From Magnetococcales bacterium (GTDB lineage: Bacteria; Pseudomonadota; Magnetococcia; Magnetococcales; UBA8363): a stretch of DNA of 64,000 nucleotides. A model generated the notes under the pieces. That model was not told the DNA's origin and ran no database searches. It was given only the letters and a program-made list of their open reading frames with translations. The position numbers and the translations under genes are program-made. The stretch lies in NCBI GenBank assembly GCA_002753515.1, contig PEAK01000003.1, forward strand, positions 62,001 to 126,000, written 5' to 3'. Shown piece by piece: positions 33,839 through 43,240 of this stretch (position 1 is the first letter of the stretch; every line of letters starts with the position of its first letter).

Positions 33839-34431
33839 AGCGACAGGGTCCCTTTGGTGCTGGGTATTTCGCTGGCCCGTTTGGCATCGAGGGCGCAGCC
33901 GTGACGCAGGGCCAACGCCAACGCCTTGAAGCAGGATTCGATGATGTGGTGGCTGTTGGCACCGTACAAATTTTCCACATGCAGGGTGATATTGGCGTTG
34001 CTGGCGAAGGCGTTGAACCATTCTTTGAAGAGTTCGGTGTCAAAATGGCCCAATTTTTGTGTTGGGAAGGCGACCCGCCAAGTCAATCCCGGGCGATTGG
34101 ACAGATCGACCACCACCCGTGACAACGATTCATCGAGGGGGGCATAGGCGACGCCAAAACGGTTGATTCCGCGGCGATCTCCCAAGGCCTGGTGGAAAGC
34201 CTGCCCCAGGGCGATGCCGACATCTTCCACGGTGTGGTGGTCATCGATGTCGGTATCGCCTTGGGCGCGGATTTCCATGTCAAACTGCCCATGGCGCGCC
34301 AGTTGGTCCAGCATATGGTTGAGAAAACCGATACCGGTATCGATGCGTGCCGCCCCGGTGCCGTCCAGGTTCAGGGTCAGGGCAATGGTTGTTTCGGAGG
34401 TTTGGCGTTGGATGGTGGCCTGACGTTTCAT
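33835..34431 (-). CDS. hisB: Imidazoleglycerol-phosphate dehydratase
   Basis: A 198-residue single-function HisB. Metal-binding histidine motifs [19 protein letters not shown] and [20 protein letters not shown] are both intact. It removes water from imidazole glycerol phosphate. The start overlaps the hisD stop by 4 bases. The N-terminal phosphatase domain found in enteric HisB is absent, as is usual outside that group. Confidence 0.95.
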   Translation of the reverse strand: MKRQATIQRQTSETTIALTLNLDGTGAARIDTGIGFLNHMLDQLARHGQFDMEIRAQGDTDIDDHHTVEDVGIALGQAFHQALGDRRGINRFGVAYAPLDESLSRVVVDLSNRPGLTWRVAFPTQKLGHFDTELFKEWFNAFASNANITLHVENLYGANSHHIIESCFKALALALRHGCALDAKRASEIPSTKGTLSL

Positions 34432-35744
34432 GAGAGGGATGCCAATCGCAGATCAATACTGAGTTTGTGGGCGGTCAAACCTTCGGACCGGGCCAGTCGT
34501 GCGGCAGCGGGGCCGATGGCTTGCAGGGCGTCCCGGGTGCAACCGATGAGGCTGGAACGTTTGATGAAATCGGTAACTCCCAGGGGGCCGGAAAAACGGG
34601 CGGTACGGGATGTGGGAAGGACATGATTGGGTCCGGCGATATAATCCCCGATGGGTTCGGGTGTGAATTTGCCGAGGAATATGGCACCGGCGTTGTCGAT
34701 CCGGTCCAGGTAGGACTCGGGATTGGCAACGGCCAGTTCCAGATGTTCCGGGGCGAGTTGTGTGGCGAGTTGACAGGCTTCGTCGAGGGAACGGGTGACG
34801 ATGATGGCGCCGTGTTGCGCCAGGGCTTGCCGACAGATGTCACGGCGTTGCAGGGCGTCTAAATGTTTGGTTAAGGCCTGGACGACCTGGTTGGCCAGTG
34901 GGGGGTGATCGGTCAGGAGTATGGCGCGGGCGGAGGCATCGTGTTCCGCCTGGGAGAGCAGGTCGGCGGCGAGCCATTCGGGATTGTTCCCCTGATCGGC
35001 GATGATGACGATTTCCGAAGGACCGGCGATCATGTCGATGCCCACGTGGCCGAAGACCTGGCGTTTGGCGGTGGCAACGTAGATATTGCCCGGTCCACAA
35101 ATTTTATCGACCGAGCGGATGGTTTGGGTACCGAAAGCGAGTGCCGCGATCGCCTGGGCACCGCCGATGCGGTAGATTTCATCGACTTCGGCAATTTTGG
35201 CGGCGGCCAGGAGCAGGGGATTGAACACGCCATCGGGTGTGGGGACGGTCATCACCAACTCTTTGACGCCGGCGACTTTGGCGGGAAGGGCGTTCATGAG
35301 TACCGATGAGGGATAGCTGGCCAATCCCCCGGGAACGTAGAGTCCAACCCGATGCATGGGGCGCAGGCGTTGCCCCAGGGTTGTCATTTGCCCATCGATG
35401 AAGGTATGGGTGCCCATTTGCGGGAGTTGCCAAGTGTGGTAGGCGCGGATGCGATCGGCGGCAAGCCTCAGGGCGTCGATGTCTGCGGTGGCGCATTCCC
35501 GGCAGGCGGCATCGATTTCATCGCTGCTGAAACGCATCGTTGCCGCAGTGAGGGTATTGCGGTCCAATTCGTTGGTTCGTGCGACGAGGGCAGCATCGCC
35601 GTCGGTTTTAATTTCGTGGATGATTTTGGCGACGATGGTTTCGACTTGGGACGATGTCTCTTCGTCCTGCTGTTTAAGGCGGGAAAAATCATCGGTGAAA
35701 TGGGGATTGGTAGTACCCAATATCCGAATGGGTGCGTTGTTCAT
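34428..35744 (-). CDS. hisD: Histidinol dehydrogenase
   Basis: Started at the ATG at 35744 (438 residues); a TTG at 35789 would overlap the murA stop. It contains [38 protein letters not shown], the zinc/catalytic region [17 protein letters not shown] and LAPEHLELA, all standard. It carries out the last two steps of histidine synthesis. It follows murA directly, an order also seen in other proteobacteria, though hisG, usual between them, is missing here. Confidence 0.95.
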   Translation of the reverse strand: MNNAPIRILGTTNPHFTDDFSRLKQQDEETSSQVETIVAKIIHEIKTDGDAALVARTNELDRNTLTAATMRFSSDEIDAACRECATADIDALRLAADRIRAYHTWQLPQMGTHTFIDGQMTTLGQRLRPMHRVGLYVPGGLASYPSSVLMNALPAKVAGVKELVMTVPTPDGVFNPLLLAAAKIAEVDEIYRIGGAQAIAALAFGTQTIRSVDKICGPGNIYVATAKRQVFGHVGIDMIAGPSEIVIIADQGNNPEWLAADLLSQAEHDASARAILLTDHPPLANQVVQALTKHLDALQRRDICRQALAQHGAIIVTRSLDEACQLATQLAPEHLELAVANPESYLDRIDNAGAIFLGKFTPEPIGDYIAGPNHVLPTSRTARFSGPLGVTDFIKRSSLIGCTRDALQAIGPAAARLARSEGLTAHKLSIDLRLASLS

Positions 35745-35785
35745 CGTCTGGTTTGCCAATGTCGGGGTGGTCCATGGAGCGTTGT

Positions 35786-37045
35786 TCAACCACTGATCCG
35801 TTGAATATCGGCATCCAGGGCGCGCAACTTTTCCTCGATTCTCTCATATCCACGATCAATATGGTAGACCCGGGAGATGAGTGTTTCACCTTCGGCGGCC
35901 AGTCCGGCCAGGACCAGGGAGGCGGAGGCGCGCAGGTCGGTGGCCATGACCGGGGCGCCAACAAGTTTTGGGGAACCACGCACGATGGCGGTATTGCCGC
36001 GAACGCGAATGTTGGCCCCCATGCGTTGCAGTTCGGAGACATGCATGAAACGGTTTTCGAATACGGTTTCCGTAACGGCACCGGTCCCTTTGGCCAAGCT
36101 GTTGAGAACGAGCATCTGCGCTTGCAGATCGGTGGGGAAGCCGGGATAGGGGCTGGTTTCCAGGTCGATGGCATCGATGGTGTCATTTCCCTGGACGCGC
36201 AGGGTATTGTTGTCGATTTCTTCGATACGTGCCCCCATGGCGATGAGTTTATCGATGGGGGCGCGCAGGGTATCGACGTTGACCTTGGTCAAGAGGACAT
36301 TACCCCGGGTCAGCACGGCGGCGATCATGAAGGTGGCGGCTTCGATACGATCCGAGATGATGTCGTGACGGCAGCCTGTGAGTTCATCGACGCCGTCGAT
36401 GATGAGGGTGCTGGTACCGACCCCGTGGATTTTGGCCCCCATGGCGATCAGGCAATGGGCCAGATCAACGACTTCCGGTTCGCGGGCGGCATTTTCCAGG
36501 ATGGTTTGTCCTTGGGCCAGGGTGGCGGCCATCAGCAGATTTTCGGTACCGGTAACGGTGACGGGATCGAAGATGAAGCGGGCACCCCGGAGGCGTTTGG
36601 TGCGGGCGCGAATGTAGCCGGCGGTCAAGTCGATTTCCGCCCCCATGGCTTTGAGGCCGTCCAAGTGCATATTGACGGGTCGCGAACCAATGGCACAGCC
36701 GCCGGGTAGTGAGATTTCGGTTTGCCCGTAGCGCGCCAGGAGCGGTCCCATGACGAGGATGGAGGCCCGCATGGTGCTGACGAGTTCGTAGGGGGCGGTA
36801 AAATTGGTGATTTGGCTATTGTCGATTTCCACACCGAGCTTTTCGTCGATGGTGATTGCCGAGCCGTGTTGGCCCATCAGCTCCACCATGGTGGTGACGT
36901 CTCTCAGGTGGGGAATATTGGACAGGTGCAGACGACCCGTTGTCAGCAGGCTGGCTGCCAGGACGGGGAGGGTGGCGTTTTTGGCGCCACTGATGGAAAT
37001 CGACCCGGTTAAGGGTCGGCCACCTCGGACCAATATCTTATCCAT
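35786..37045 (-). CDS. murA: UDP-GlcNAc 1-carboxyvinyltransferase
   Basis: A 419-residue enzyme with AAAGGAA about 8 bases before the ATG at 37045. [18 protein letters not shown] and the catalytic-cysteine loop [18 protein letters not shown] are intact, so it would be fosfomycin-sensitive in principle. It catalyses the first committed step of peptidoglycan synthesis. It leads the operon that continues into hisD. Confidence 0.95.
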   Translation of the reverse strand: MDKILVRGGRPLTGSISISGAKNATLPVLAASLLTTGRLHLSNIPHLRDVTTMVELMGQHGSAITIDEKLGVEIDNSQITNFTAPYELVSTMRASILVMGPLLARYGQTEISLPGGCAIGSRPVNMHLDGLKAMGAEIDLTAGYIRARTKRLRGARFIFDPVTVTGTENLLMAATLAQGQTILENAAREPEVVDLAHCLIAMGAKIHGVGTSTLIIDGVDELTGCRHDIISDRIEAATFMIAAVLTRGNVLLTKVNVDTLRAPIDKLIAMGARIEEIDNNTLRVQGNDTIDAIDLETSPYPGFPTDLQAQMLVLNSLAKGTGAVTETVFENRFMHVSELQRMGANIRVRGNTAIVRGSPKLVGAPVMATDLRASASLVLAGLAAEGETLISRVYHIDRGYERIEEKLRALDADIQRISG

Positions 37046-37448
37046 GGGGCATTCCTTTACATGAATCGGGACTCAAAGGCAAGCTTTATGGAGCGTTAAA
37101 ATTGTAAGGGGTGTTGAGGAATTGCAGAAGTGATGAATAATCCAGGTGCGGAAAAAGGACGAAATGAAAGCTGAAAACTTGGAAATATAAATATTAAATT
37201 GACGTAAAGAGTGGAAAATGGAATGTTAAAAAAAATTGCCGATGATGGATTTTTCATTTTCTTTTGCGTCCATCTTTCGTAGGATTCACAGCGAATCTGC
37301 GAAGGGGTGCTGAAAGAGGGTGACACGAGAGAGTGCCACCAATAAGGATGAATGGCGCTGCCGGACCGGAAGCATGAGCAGGATAAACCGTTATTGTAAA
37401 CTCGCACAGAGGGGCCGTTTCGGCCTGGCCCAACAAGGATCACAGGAT
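37046..37448. other. Divergent intergenic region murA / carboxyltransferase
   Basis: About 400 bp. The part nearest murA is AT-rich (37130-37260) and probably holds promoters for both sides. I see no gene, and no unambiguous promoter boxes or repeats. Confidence 0.4.
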
Positions 37449-39002
37449 ATGGCTATACCAAGCAAAGCCCTTGAAACGTTGCAAAAGCGCCGTAAGGCGG
37501 CCATGGAGTCGGGCGACGAGGCAAAAATCAAGAAACGCCATGAAAAGGGGTTGCTGACGGCCAGGGAGCGTCTGGACCACCTGTTTCAGGAGGGGACTTT
37601 CCAGGAGTTGGGCACACACATGCAACATCGTTGCAACTTCTTTGGCCTGGAAGGCAAAGAGATCCCGTCTGATGGCGTTGTTGTCGGCACCGGCTTCGTT
37701 GATGGTCGGCAAGTGGCCGCCGCCAGCCAGGATTTCCTCGCCATGGCCGGTACCCTCGGCAAAATGCACGCGACCAAGATTGTCGCCGGGATGGAAATCG
37801 CCAAGAAAACGGGTATTCCCCTGGTGACTTTTAAAGATTCAGGCGGTGCGCGTATCCAGGAAGCGGTGGACGCCCTCTCCGGCTACGGTGAAGTGTTCTA
37901 TCAGAACGTCATTCTGTCCGGTGTCGTGCCGCAGATCGCGGTCATTCTCGGACCGTGCGCCGGTGGTGCCTCCTATTCGCCGGCATTGATGGATTTTATC
38001 ATCATGACCCGGCAGAACGCCCAGATGTTCATCACCGGCCCGCAGGTCATCAAGGCCGTGAGCGGTCGGGAATGCACCATGGATGAGGTGGGTGGTGCGT
38101 TGATGCATGCCACGGTCAGCGGTAACGTTCATTTCATTGCGGATGACGATACCCAAGCCATTGAAATTTGCAAAAAACTTCTCAGCTATATCCCCAATAA
38201 CAACACTCAGGATCCGCCGCACCAACCCTATCCCGAGCTGGATATGAGTGAAGATCTTGAGATGGCTGACATCGTTCCTGAAGAACCCAAGGAAGCCATG
38301 GATGTCACCAAGGTGATCGAAAGATTGGTGGACGATGGGGATTATCTGCAGGTTCACGAGCTGTTTGCCCAAAACCTGATCTGCTGTTTCGCACGGATCC
38401 AGGGGATTATCGTCGGGATCCTGGCCAACCAATCCAAGGTTAAGGCGGGATGTCTGGACATTGATGCCTCGGACAAGGGTGCGCGCTTTATCCGTTTTTG
38501 CAACGCTTTCAACATTCCTTTGGTCAACCTAGTGGATGTGCCCGGTTTCTTGCCCGGCATTGAACAAGAACGGGGTGGTATCATTCGCCACGGTGCCAAA
38601 TTGCTGTTTGCCTACTCCTCAGCAACTGTTCCCAAAATCACCATCATCTTGAGAAAGGCCTACGGTGGATCTTACTTGGCCATGTGCAGCCAGGAACTGG
38701 GTGCGGATGTGGTTCTGGCGTGGCCAACGGCTGAAATCGCCGTGATGGGTGCCGAAGGGGCCATCAATATCCTCTACCGCAAGGAAATGGACGAAGCGGA
38801 AGATAAAAAGGCCAAGGCCAAGGAGTTGGTCGAGGAATATCGCGACAAATTTGCTTCGCCCTATCTGGCAGCCGGTCGTGGCTACATCACCGATGTTATC
38901 GAACCGGGTCAGACCCGTGGTCAAGTCGCCCTGTCGTTGCGTAAATTGCTGAACAAGCGCGAACTGCGTCCCATGAAAAAACATGGTAACATTCCGCTCT
39001 AG
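37449..39002 (+). CDS. Biotin-dependent carboxyltransferase (MmdA/PccB family)
   Basis: Starts at the ATG at 37449 (517 residues). It has the two crotonase-like halves of carboxyltransferases: FKDSGGARIQEAVDALSGYG with LGPCAGGASYSPALMDF in the first, NLVDVPGFLPGIEQERGGII with KAYGGSYLAMCSQELGAD in the second. The family includes the alpha subunit of methylmalonyl-CoA decarboxylase and the beta subunit of propionyl-CoA carboxylase. The next two genes (OadG-like and biotin carrier) favour a decarboxylase-type complex. No biotin carboxylase gene is nearby. Confidence 0.85.
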   Translation: MAIPSKALETLQKRRKAAMESGDEAKIKKRHEKGLLTARERLDHLFQEGTFQELGTHMQHRCNFFGLEGKEIPSDGVVVGTGFVDGRQVAAASQDFLAMAGTLGKMHATKIVAGMEIAKKTGIPLVTFKDSGGARIQEAVDALSGYGEVFYQNVILSGVVPQIAVILGPCAGGASYSPALMDFIIMTRQNAQMFITGPQVIKAVSGRECTMDEVGGALMHATVSGNVHFIADDDTQAIEICKKLLSYIPNNNTQDPPHQPYPELDMSEDLEMADIVPEEPKEAMDVTKVIERLVDDGDYLQVHELFAQNLICCFARIQGIIVGILANQSKVKAGCLDIDASDKGARFIRFCNAFNIPLVNLVDVPGFLPGIEQERGGIIRHGAKLLFAYSSATVPKITIILRKAYGGSYLAMCSQELGADVVLAWPTAEIAVMGAEGAINILYRKEMDEAEDKKAKAKELVEEYRDKFASPYLAAGRGYITDVIEPGQTRGQVALSLRKLLNKRELRPMKKHGNIPL

Positions 39003-39052
39003 GATTGTTATAAAAAAGGTATCCATGCCTGTTTGTTGAAAGGAATGAAACT

Positions 39053-39382
39053 ATGTTGGCCAGTATGACTCCGGGGACCTGGATTTTTATCCTGATCGTT
39101 GCGCTGATTGTGATCAAGGTGAATTGGGATTCCCACCTTCTCAGGAAAAGGGCGCTGGGAGCAGCGGTAGCCGGACCTGGAGAACAGGCCATTGCTGAGC
39201 TTGAGGAGGAGGTGCCACTGGCATTTCAAGGCATTCCTCATCATCATCTGATTGCCGTATTTGCCGCTGCACAAAGCGTGATCACCGGACGGGTTGTGCG
39301 CATTGATGAAGCATCCATGGACAAGAATTGGACAGCGATAGGACGTTCGTTGCATCAAACGTCGCATGATACGCGTCGCTGA
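39053..39382 (+). CDS. OadG/MmdC-like small membrane subunit
   Basis: AAGGA lies 8 bases before the ATG. The 109-residue product has one N-terminal membrane helix (WIFILIVALIVIKV), a charged linker and a short alanine-rich helix near HHHLIAVFAAAQSVITG, resembling the gamma/delta subunits of Na+-pumping decarboxylases that tether the soluble part to the membrane pump. Similarity is in layout more than in sequence, but its place between carboxyltransferase and biotin carrier supports it. Confidence 0.55.
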   Translation: MLASMTPGTWIFILIVALIVIKVNWDSHLLRKRALGAAVAGPGEQAIAELEEEVPLAFQGIPHHHLIAVFAAAQSVITGRVVRIDEASMDKNWTAIGRSLHQTSHDTRR

Positions 39383-39423
39383 TCCGTGTGCTGGTGAAAC
39401 CACTCAATTGTTGAGGTAACGTT

Positions 39424-39810
39424 GTGAAGCAGAGAAAATTAAGAGTCATCGTTGAGGGCACTCAATACGAAGTGCTGGTTGAGGATATCACGGAAGGTGG
39501 TGTATCCCATGAGCCGGTGCGACCGGTTGCCCATGCCCAAGCGCCTGTGGCGGCCCCTCCACCTCCCCCCAGCAGGCCCGCTGCCGGTCCCGTGGGTCAG
39601 GAAGGTCGGGTTGCACCCCTTGCCGGAATCGTGACCACGGTCTACGTCAAGGAAGGATCCACTGTTAATGCGGGCGACAAGGTGATTGAAATCGAGGCCA
39701 TGAAGCAAAAGAATGATGTGGTCGCGCATCGGGCGGGGACGGTGAGGGATATCAAGGTCAAGTCTGGCGATGCCGTGGAGTCGGGCCAGCTCCTTATGAA
39801 TATCTCCTGA
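39424..39810 (+). CDS. Biotin carboxyl carrier subunit
   Basis: GTG start at 39424 with GAGG seven bases upstream (128 residues). A proline/alanine-rich linker (APPPPPSRPAAGP) leads to a C-terminal biotinyl domain: VAPLAGIVTTVYVKEGSTVNAGD and IEIEAMKQKNDV. The lysine of EAMK is the biotin site; the usual next Met is Gln here. It would shuttle carboxyl groups between the carboxyltransferase and its partner. Confidence 0.85.
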   Translation: MKQRKLRVIVEGTQYEVLVEDITEGGVSHEPVRPVAHAQAPVAAPPPPPSRPAAGPVGQEGRVAPLAGIVTTVYVKEGSTVNAGDKVIEIEAMKQKNDVVAHRAGTVRDIKVKSGDAVESGQLLMNIS

Positions 39811-39833
39811 TACTCAGGACTGTTTATAGACAT

Positions 39834-39868
39834 GAGATGCCTGCTGGATTGTGTCCGGCGGGCATCTC
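39834..39868 (+). terminator. Strong hairpin downstream of the carboxylase genes
   Basis: A 14-bp stem (39834-39847 pairing with 39855-39868, two G-T pairs) closes a 7-base loop, attgtgt, starting 24 bases after the biotin carrier stop. No T-tract follows, so it may protect the mRNA 3' end rather than terminate on its own. Confidence 0.55.
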
Positions 39869-40090
39869 GTTGCCTGAATGATATGTTTGTCCTGCGTGCA
39901 GAACGCCAGATTTTGATAGATCATAACCAGCTGTCAGATCAGTTGGACCGTTATTACTTTATAAGGTGTTTTTTCTCCGCAACGAGCCACTCCTGGTTGC
40001 ATGGGCTGCTGGCTGTTTGTTGATCGGTCTTGTTTTTTGCCTCAGACTTGTTTCACGTGTCCCCGGGTGGCTAGAGTTTGTTCTTGCAGG

Positions 40091-41320
40091 TCAAGTCATG
40101 ACCGCTATTCCAGATAATTGGCGATAAAGTGACCGCATGTGTTCCAGGCGTTCTTCCTGGGATGGCAGTTGCAAGAAAGACCCGTGGTTTTGCCCGTTGC
40201 GTCGGGTGGCCTGCATGAGAGCCCGGGCCAGGGCGAGTACATCTCTGGGTGGCAGCACGGTCAGGTGGGGGGCGTCTGGCGCTAGAATTTCCCGCCATTC
40301 CGGAATGGCAGTGGTTATCACGGGACATCCCACACTATCGGCCTCCAGCAACAAACTGGGAAACAACGTTGTCGTCATGGCTGCGCGATAGGGCAATACC
40401 AGGACATCCAATCGTTCCAGCAGACGTTGCGTCGGTACCAACCCCAGGATGGCTACCTTGTCGCCCATATGACAATGCTGGATTGCCTTTCGTATCCGGG
40501 TTGCGTTGCCATCGCCAGAGAGGGCCAGAAGCAGACGCAGATGGCTGGTCTGATTGGCGGCCCTGGCAAATGCGGCCAGCAGATCATCGACCCCTTTCAC
40601 GGCAAAACAATGTCCGATATAGCCTACCAACGTGATGGTTTCGTTGTCAAAGTCAACGGGCAGTTCCAGTTGGGGGGCATGGTCTTCGGGGGCGAAAAGG
40701 GTCAGGTTGGTGGCTGTTGATACTTTGTCATATCCCAGGGATTTCAGGGCTGTTGCTGCATGGGAACCAATGGCCAGGTGGGAAGCTGCCAGCCATCTTC
40801 CGGCCAGTGACCAAGAGTGATGGTTGATGATCATCCGTGGGGCCAGCATACCTGGATCATCCCAAAAGGCTTGCCGGTGGGCTTGATCCCAACGGGTAAC
40901 CGCCCCTTCGTATTGGATGAGGATGCGTTCCTGAGGGAAGTCAACCAACCAGACCAGCCAACTGAAGGCGGGCGAGGGGAGAACCAGGTGTAAAACGGAA
41001 TCGGGTCTTTGCATCTTGAGGCGGATGTTGCGCAACAAATGCCATGTTTCTTTGAGTCGGACCCAAAATGGCAAGGTGATGTAGGCATCCAAGGCTGTCT
41101 TATCGGCTGAGGTAACGCCGATGGGCAACAACAGGGTCGCCTCCACTCCCTTTTGCTTCAGCAGGGTGATGAGGGCATTGATAGCCGTGACCTGGCCACC
41201 CATACGCAAATTAAGGACTATAAAGACGATGGCCGGGTCGTAGTTTTCACGGGTCAAATTGGATATCTTTCCTGGGCAGTGTTTCGGAGGGTGTTCGACA
41301 ATGTTCCGAACGCTTTCCAA
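40091..41320 (-). CDS. Glycosyltransferase, GT4-like
   Basis: Start is uncertain: TTG at 41320 (AGGG five bases upstream) gives 409 residues, and TTG at 41257 is an alternative closer to the first beta strand. The sequence has the GT-B plan: N-terminal IVFIVLNLRMGGQVTAINAL (glycine-rich loop), a linker, and a C-terminal domain with TLVGYIGHCFAVKGVDDLLAAF, LLLALSGDGNATRI and FPSLLLEADSVGCPVITTA, the E-x7-E-like donor-binding region. It probably adds a sugar to a cell-surface glycan. A structured RNA with a terminator immediately precedes it. Confidence 0.8.
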   Translation of the reverse strand: MESVRNIVEHPPKHCPGKISNLTRENYDPAIVFIVLNLRMGGQVTAINALITLLKQKGVEATLLLPIGVTSADKTALDAYITLPFWVRLKETWHLLRNIRLKMQRPDSVLHLVLPSPAFSWLVWLVDFPQERILIQYEGAVTRWDQAHRQAFWDDPGMLAPRMIINHHSWSLAGRWLAASHLAIGSHAATALKSLGYDKVSTATNLTLFAPEDHAPQLELPVDFDNETITLVGYIGHCFAVKGVDDLLAAFARAANQTSHLRLLLALSGDGNATRIRKAIQHCHMGDKVAILGLVPTQRLLERLDVLVLPYRAAMTTTLFPSLLLEADSVGCPVITTAIPEWREILAPDAPHLTVLPPRDVLALARALMQATRRNGQNHGSFLQLPSQEERLEHMRSLYRQLSGIAVMT

Positions 41321-41333
41321 TTTTACCCTGGAT

Positions 41334-41388
41334 AAAAAAAAAGCCAAGGGTCGGTAGAGGGGGGGGGAGAGGGGAACCGACCCTTGGC
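41334..41388 (-). terminator. Intrinsic terminator upstream of the glycosyltransferase
   Basis: On the minus strand a perfect 13-bp stem (GCCAAGGGTCGGT pairing with its complement, outer limits 41343-41388) is followed by nine T residues (41342-41334). It ends only about 14 bases before the TTG start at 41320, so it could end an independent RNA or attenuate the glycosyltransferase mRNA. Confidence 0.85.
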
Positions 41389-41612
41389 CATAGGTGTGTA
41401 AACACAACCTATGTCAAAAGCTCACAAGGAGCTTGGACCAGGGACAGATGAAGGGGGGTACGCCTATCCCTGGTAAGGGCTAAGGAGTAATCCTTCCGCC
41501 CTTGCATTAGCCGAGGAATGGCTCCGTCGGCTAAGTTGATGTCCTGCTAGAACCTGAAGGCCGGTACGTGTTGCCTTGGCCTTGATCTCTATATATCAAG
41601 GAGTGTACCAAG
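41334..41612 (-). ncRNA. Multi-hairpin structured RNA, unknown family
   Basis: Leftward from about 41612 there are seven successive inverted repeats: CCTTGAT/ATCAAGG, GCCGA/TCGGC, AAGGGC/GCCCTT with inner AAGGA/TCCTT, ACCAGGGA/TCCCTGGT, AAGCTC/GAGCTT, CATAGGT/ACCTATG, and the terminator stem. There is no coding frame of note. A TTGATC-17-TATTCA pair just upstream could be its promoter. Such density of stems with a terminal U-tract marks a non-coding RNA or a leader. I could not match it to 6S, tmRNA, RNase P, SRP or common riboswitches. Confidence 0.6.
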
Positions 41613-41914
41613 ATTGAATAATCAATAATAACAATTGGATCAATCCTATCTCGTCAGGAGTGGGCATGGGGGTGTTAAAAAATTTTCCACATTCATGAAA
41701 GAATTACCGGTTCGTTGGTTGATAAATGTATAAAAATTTTATATTAATCAATATATTATAAAAAAAACGTAAAAAAAATTTCCATAGACGAGGGGGGGTG
41801 TGCAAAATTAGACAAATATCGTGAAGAGGAGCGGGCAATGACTGGGGAGATCAGGGGTGCTGTTAAGATAACGAGTTGTAAAAGCGAAATTTTATGAGAT
41901 AGCATTGACGATAT
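41613..41914. other. AT-rich gene-free stretch
   Basis: About 300 bp between the TAXI gene and the structured RNA, with an AT-rich block (41715-41785). I see no gene here. It probably contains the promoter for the leftward RNA. Confidence 0.4.
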
Positions 41915-43174
41915 TTATCGCATCTTGTTTGTTGCTGATGATCTTTCCGAGGCGACCAGCCAATGGATGGCACCACCAGCACTGGTGATCGCCGCCTGGG
42001 GATGGGAGAGTACCAAGCCGTGAATCGGATCGGTTGGATGAACATATCCGACTTCTACGTTTGCCAGGTGCAGGGGGGCGGCGGGATCGAGTTGCCAGTG
42101 GGATGTTGGCTCACCTTCCAGGACGGGGACGGATTTCAGCAATTCTTTGGGATCGGGTCGGCCTGCCTTGATTTCGAAGAGGCGCATCTCTTGGAAGTAT
42201 TTGAAGGCACCAATATGCAGGGGGGCGACCAATCCCTCAAAAAGGGATCGGGGATCCGGAACCTTGAAAGATGGGTCCAACTTGCTGAAGCGATAGAGCT
42301 TTTCCACAATGCTCCGGGTGATTTGATAGACGGCATCTTCGTTCATGTCGGAGGTGGTCACCAGGGTCGCCTGGACGGCGATGGAGGGAATATTGTCGGT
42401 AATTTTGGGGTATAACCCGGCAGGAATGCTGGTTTTGACAAAATAGGGGTGGGTAGCGACTAGGCGCTCCTGGCAGTCACTGGGGAGTGGCAGGATTCGG
42501 GTATCGGCAGTCGTCAGGGCGTTCCAAAGGTTTTCGTTGGGATGTCCGATGACGACGAAATAGGCATCAATGGATTTGCTGCGCAGGGCGGATACCGCTT
42601 TTTCGGGCGTCAGTTCCTGACTTTCATCCAATAGTTTTGGTTTCAAGTTACAGGTGGCGAGGATATCGTTGGCGGTTCTCCTGCTGCCGGATCCTTTGGA
42701 GCCAATACTGATGGTGCGTCCTTGTAACTCATTGATATTTTTTATGTCAGAACGAACGACGATGGTCACCACTTCGCTATAAAGGGCGATGACGGAGCGT
42801 AAGTGGTTCAGTTTTGTGGTAAAGGGGGAGGTGCCGTTCCAGGCATTGGCGACGACGTCGGATTGGGCGATACCCAGTTGAATGGTGCCATTTTGTAAGG
42901 ATTGAATATTATCCACGGAACCTTCGGTGGGTTCCACGGCACAGTGGGGGTTGTTGGCAGCGGTGGTATGGACGTGAAGATTGACTTCACGGCAGATGGC
43001 CCCGGCGGCAGGGAAATAGAGACCCGAAACGCTGCCGGAGCCGATAATCATGGGGTTGGTTTTTGGGGAGGCGATTTCTTCTGCCCGAGACGAAGTGGAG
43101 AAGGCCAGGGGAATGGCCAGGAACAAGGCTTGAATGAGACGAGCGGATCGGCGCGGCAAAAGGTTGATTCCCAT
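41915..43174 (-). CDS. TAXI family TRAP-type solute-binding protein
   Basis: Starts at the ATG at 43174 with GGGGAG 8 bases upstream (419 residues). A signal peptide (LIQALFLAIPLAFSTSSRAEE) is followed by the TAXI pattern: IIGSGSVSGLYFPAAGAICREVN, LQNGTIQLGIAQSDVVANAW and ISIGSKGSGSRRTANDIL. Such periplasmic proteins feed substrates (often glutamate or other organic acids) to TRAP permeases. No permease gene is adjacent, so it may be an orphan sensor or serve a distant transporter. A 100-bp copy of its 3' region is at 49414-49513. Confidence 0.85.
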   Translation of the reverse strand: MGINLLPRRSARLIQALFLAIPLAFSTSSRAEEIASPKTNPMIIGSGSVSGLYFPAAGAICREVNLHVHTTAANNPHCAVEPTEGSVDNIQSLQNGTIQLGIAQSDVVANAWNGTSPFTTKLNHLRSVIALYSEVVTIVVRSDIKNINELQGRTISIGSKGSGSRRTANDILATCNLKPKLLDESQELTPEKAVSALRSKSIDAYFVVIGHPNENLWNALTTADTRILPLPSDCQERLVATHPYFVKTSIPAGLYPKITDNIPSIAVQATLVTTSDMNEDAVYQITRSIVEKLYRFSKLDPSFKVPDPRSLFEGLVAPLHIGAFKYFQEMRLFEIKAGRPDPKELLKSVPVLEGEPTSHWQLDPAAPLHLANVEVGYVHPTDPIHGLVLSHPQAAITSAGGAIHWLVASERSSATNKMR

Positions 43175-43240
43175 AAAACTCTCCCCGTGGTTTGCGACTG
43201 TAATCCCGGTCTGGCGCCCGCCAAGCCGGTACCTCAAAGA

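Noticed and set aside
39832-40023. Rightward 63-codon frame after the biotin carrier
   Set aside because: Its start lies inside the strong hairpin at 39834-39868, and the composition is unlike a real protein.
41334-41612. 6S RNA, tmRNA, RNase P RNA, SRP RNA or CsrB-type identity for the structured RNA
   Set aside because: None of the defining conserved blocks of these RNAs was found, and GGA motifs are not placed in the loops as in CsrB.
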